This document shows positions 13,953 to 15,947 of a stretch of 15,947 nucleotides of DNA, piece by piece. Origin of the DNA: an uncultured Eubacterium sp. (GTDB lineage: Bacteria; Bacillota; Clostridia; Lachnospirales; Lachnospiraceae); assembly GCA_900548465.1 (NCBI GenBank), contig URKY01000047.1:1-15947 (forward strand). The letters are read 5' to 3'. Every line of letters starts with the position of its first letter. The stretch's first letter is position 1. A model generated the notes under the pieces. It was not told the DNA's origin, did no database searches, and saw only the letters and a program-made list of their open reading frames with translations. The translations under genes and the position numbers were made by a program.

Positions 13953-15788
13953 TTAGTTTGGAAGGTTATTAAGTTCAATTACAATTCTGCTTACTGTCAA
14001 ATTGTCCTTTGGATTTTCTATTGTAAGACCACTTCCCTCACCGTACAATATTTTAAGTCTTCTGTTTACATTACGTATTCCAATATGATGATTGTCCACA
14101 TCAACGTCTTCATTGCTTAAAAGATAATCTATGTTTTCCTTGTCTTTTTCATTAATGTTACCATTATTATTTACTACAATATGAATACTGTTATCTTTTT
14201 TGTATATTTGAAGTTTTCCATCTCTGTTTCCATATACATCTCCACCGTGTTCAACCATATTTTCTACAAGTGGTTGAATAATTAATCGTGGAATCTTAAC
14301 TGACATAAGAGATTCATCTATTTCTTTTTCAAAATGAAATTTGTTTCCAAACCTTTGATCTATTATATACAAATAAGCATCAACATATTTCAATTCTTCC
14401 TTTATGGTAATAAAAGCCTCATTATTTCTATTCATGGTAGCTTCCATCATTATTCCTAAGGATTCAATCATTCCGCTAACATCATTATTTCCACTTATTC
14501 TTGCTTTCCAATTAATAATTTCTAATGTATTATTCAAAAAATGCGGATTAATCTGAGATTGTAAAGCACTCATTTTTGCATCTCGGACTGCAATCTCCTC
14601 AGCATATATTCTGTCAAAAGATTCTTTCAGACTTATAGACATATGATTAAAAGTATCAATTAATGTTCCAAATTCATTATTTAATTCTGCTTCCTTAATT
14701 TCACATCCATATTCACCATTTTTAATTTTTTCCGAAGCTTCTAATAACATAGAAATAGGATGAAGAATATTACCGTAAAAGTAATAGAATATTGCAAATA
14801 ATAACGGTATTAAAAGTATGGCAATAATAATACACACATACATTACCGTATTGTCCTGATTAAGCATTCCATGTCTGTCAAGACGCACTATAAATGAAAA
14901 TTTCTGATCATTAACACCCATACTCACATTGGCAAGACCTGTTGTTCTATTACATGCGTATTCAAGTGAATATTCATCTATCCTCTTGTTATTAAGTACA
15001 TTTTTCTTTGCATAGCTTAACATTTCCGCTTTATCTTTTTCTCCGCAGGAAGGTTCATGTACGATACTGTCGTCAACATATGCCAGAGTATCCTCACTCC
15101 AAACTACATTATATATGCTGTTAAAAATATATTTTTTATTTATTTCCATAACAAGAACAGCAATAGCTTTATATTCACTGTTTACAATATTTCTGACCAG
15201 ATATAAATGATTACCTACATTTACTAATTTAGTTCCCGTACCCAGATATTTGGCAACACTTGTAACCTTCAGTAATCCGTTAGACTTAAACTCATTAATA
15301 TTTGCATATGTAGAGTCTGCATTATTACTATATGTATAATATTGATAAGGAGTTTTCATATTATATAAAAGTATTGCACTGGAAATAACCGGGCTATAAG
15401 CATATGTTTTGCTTAAATATGCAGAAATTCTATCATACATTTTTTCATCATCCTTGTCTTCCAGATAATCATTATAACAGTCTTTAATTATCCCATCATA
15501 TGAAGGTTTCTTGGATTCCTCAATTGCCACCGATATGTTTGTTCTGCATATTTCGGCAGCATTTTTCATGGATGTATTAACTGTGTCTGCAATCTGATGA
15601 TTTGTTTTGGTTTTTGTTGAATAAAAAAGAGCAACAGACAAAGTCAGGCATGGAATAAACCAGCAAAACAATATTACACGAACCATTCCTTTTGTTAAAT
15701 TGGACTTTTTTAATTGGCTTATTTTTATAGCCTGAACACTGTTCTTTATTGTTTTTACGATTTTTTCTTTTTTACCTGCTTTGACCAT
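13953..15788 (-). CDS. YesM-type sensor histidine kinase
   Basis: Membrane sensor of 611 aa, partner of the response regulator at 9628-10458. A basic cytoplasmic N-terminus (many Lys in 1-34) is followed by TM1 at about 36-57, an extracellular sensor region of about 255 residues (58-312, Cache-like in position and size), TM2 at about 314-338 and a HAMP linker (about 340-392). The His_kinase domain has phospho-acceptor H416 in SQINPHFLNN (411-420), the N box LVENMVEHG (507-515) and the G2 box HIGIRNVNRRLKILYG (568-583). The G1 box, usually DNGxG, reads NNGNI (541-545), so its Asp is replaced by Asn. AAGGAGA is about 9 nt before the ATG. It starts 22 nt after the phosphohexomutase stop, implying one transcript. 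Confidence 0.93.
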   Translation of the reverse strand: MVKAGKKEKIVKTIKNSVQAIKISQLKKSNLTKGMVRVILFCWFIPCLTLSVALFYSTKTKTNHQIADTVNTSMKNAAEICRTNISVAIEESKKPSYDGIIKDCYNDYLEDKDDEKMYDRISAYLSKTYAYSPVISSAILLYNMKTPYQYYTYSNNADSTYANINEFKSNGLLKVTSVAKYLGTGTKLVNVGNHLYLVRNIVNSEYKAIAVLVMEINKKYIFNSIYNVVWSEDTLAYVDDSIVHEPSCGEKDKAEMLSYAKKNVLNNKRIDEYSLEYACNRTTGLANVSMGVNDQKFSFIVRLDRHGMLNQDNTVMYVCIIIAILLIPLLFAIFYYFYGNILHPISMLLEASEKIKNGEYGCEIKEAELNNEFGTLIDTFNHMSISLKESFDRIYAEEIAVRDAKMSALQSQINPHFLNNTLEIINWKARISGNNDVSGMIESLGIMMEATMNRNNEAFITIKEELKYVDAYLYIIDQRFGNKFHFEKEIDESLMSVKIPRLIIQPLVENMVEHGGDVYGNRDGKLQIYKKDNSIHIVVNNNGNINEKDKENIDYLLSNEDVDVDNHHIGIRNVNRRLKILYGEGSGLTIENPKDNLTVSRIVIELNNLPN

Positions 15789-15810
15789 TGCTCAAAATCT
15801 CCTTACTGTT

Positions 15811-15947
15811 TTACAGACCAAGAAATTCTTTCAGAATGTCACAAACTTTAATTGCATCTTCTTTTTCAGGCATCTCACAAAAAATTCTTATTAACGGCTC
15901 CGTTCCTGAAAATCTACCAATAACCCATCCTCCATTTTTGAAATATA
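15811..15947 (-). CDS. Phosphoglucomutase/phosphomannomutase, C-terminal 44 residues (cut by window end)
   Basis: Only the C-terminus is in the window: 44 residues ending in KEFLGL and a TAA stop. The stretch RFSGTEPLIRIFCEMP carries the phosphate-binding loop (S-G-T-E-P followed by Arg) of domain IV in the alpha-D-phosphohexomutase family, which interconverts hexose 1- and 6-phosphates. Glucose versus mannose preference cannot be decided from this fragment. It lies 22 nt upstream of the sensor kinase gene, whose start and ribosome binding site fall in that gap. Confidence 0.85.
   Translation of the reverse strand, partial: YFKNGGWVIGRFSGTEPLIRIFCEMPEKEDAIKVCDILKEFLGL

Noticed and set aside
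1..15947. CRISPR array, tRNA or rRNA genes, transposase or phage genes
   Set aside because: No regularly spaced repeats, no cloverleaf-like sequences and no such proteins were seen on either strand by eye.

Overview
The window looks like a chromosomal segment of a low-GC, spore-forming member of the Clostridia, most likely Lachnospiraceae. The reasons are AT-rich DNA, strong GGAGG ribosome binding sites, a bacterial glnS, dipicolinate synthase genes (so a spore former), an LCP wall protein with three N-terminal membrane segments, and a YesM/YesN-type sugar ABC locus. The genus cannot be fixed from sequence reading alone. I count 12 genes, two of them cut by the window edges. All are on the minus strand except the dpaA-dpaB-asnB block.

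Left part (1-3344, minus strand): the 5' two thirds of glnS with its own promoter; a terminator; a small exported 3D-domain wall hydrolase; and an LCP (LytR-CpsA-Psr) glycopolymer ligase. The hydrolase promoter has phased TGTAAC repeats upstream that match the published WalR box, so essential wall-stress control is a reasonable hypothesis.

Middle plus-strand block (3439-6758): a sigma-K-like promoter, then dpaA and dpaB (overlapping) and a three-domain asparagine synthetase. This looks like a mother-cell sporulation operon making dipicolinic acid plus an AsnO-like enzyme. It ends in a roughly 210-bp almost fully palindromic element (6759-6967) lying between convergent genes, which looks like a MITE or a structured extragenic repeat.

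Right part (6979-15947, minus strand): read in transcription order, the end of a phosphohexomutase gene, a YesM-type sensor kinase, a strong terminator, a lipoprotein sugar-binding protein, an attenuator-like hairpin, two CUT1 permeases, a YesN-type AraC response regulator, and finally an 869-residue protein. This last protein joins a Tet(M)-like ribosomal GTPase to a C-terminal NYN nuclease domain closely resembling B. subtilis Rae1/YacP, the ribosomal A-site mRNA endonuclease. No transporter ATPase is present, as is common when a shared MsmK-type ATPase serves many CUT1 systems.

The strongest candidate for something new is the GTPase-nuclease fusion. One polypeptide appears able to dock at the ribosomal A-site factor-binding centre and to carry the nuclease that cuts mRNA there. 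It also lacks the loop that Tet(M) uses to displace tetracycline, and its gene has no Shine-Dalgarno sequence, with a promoter placed so that the mRNA could be leaderless.
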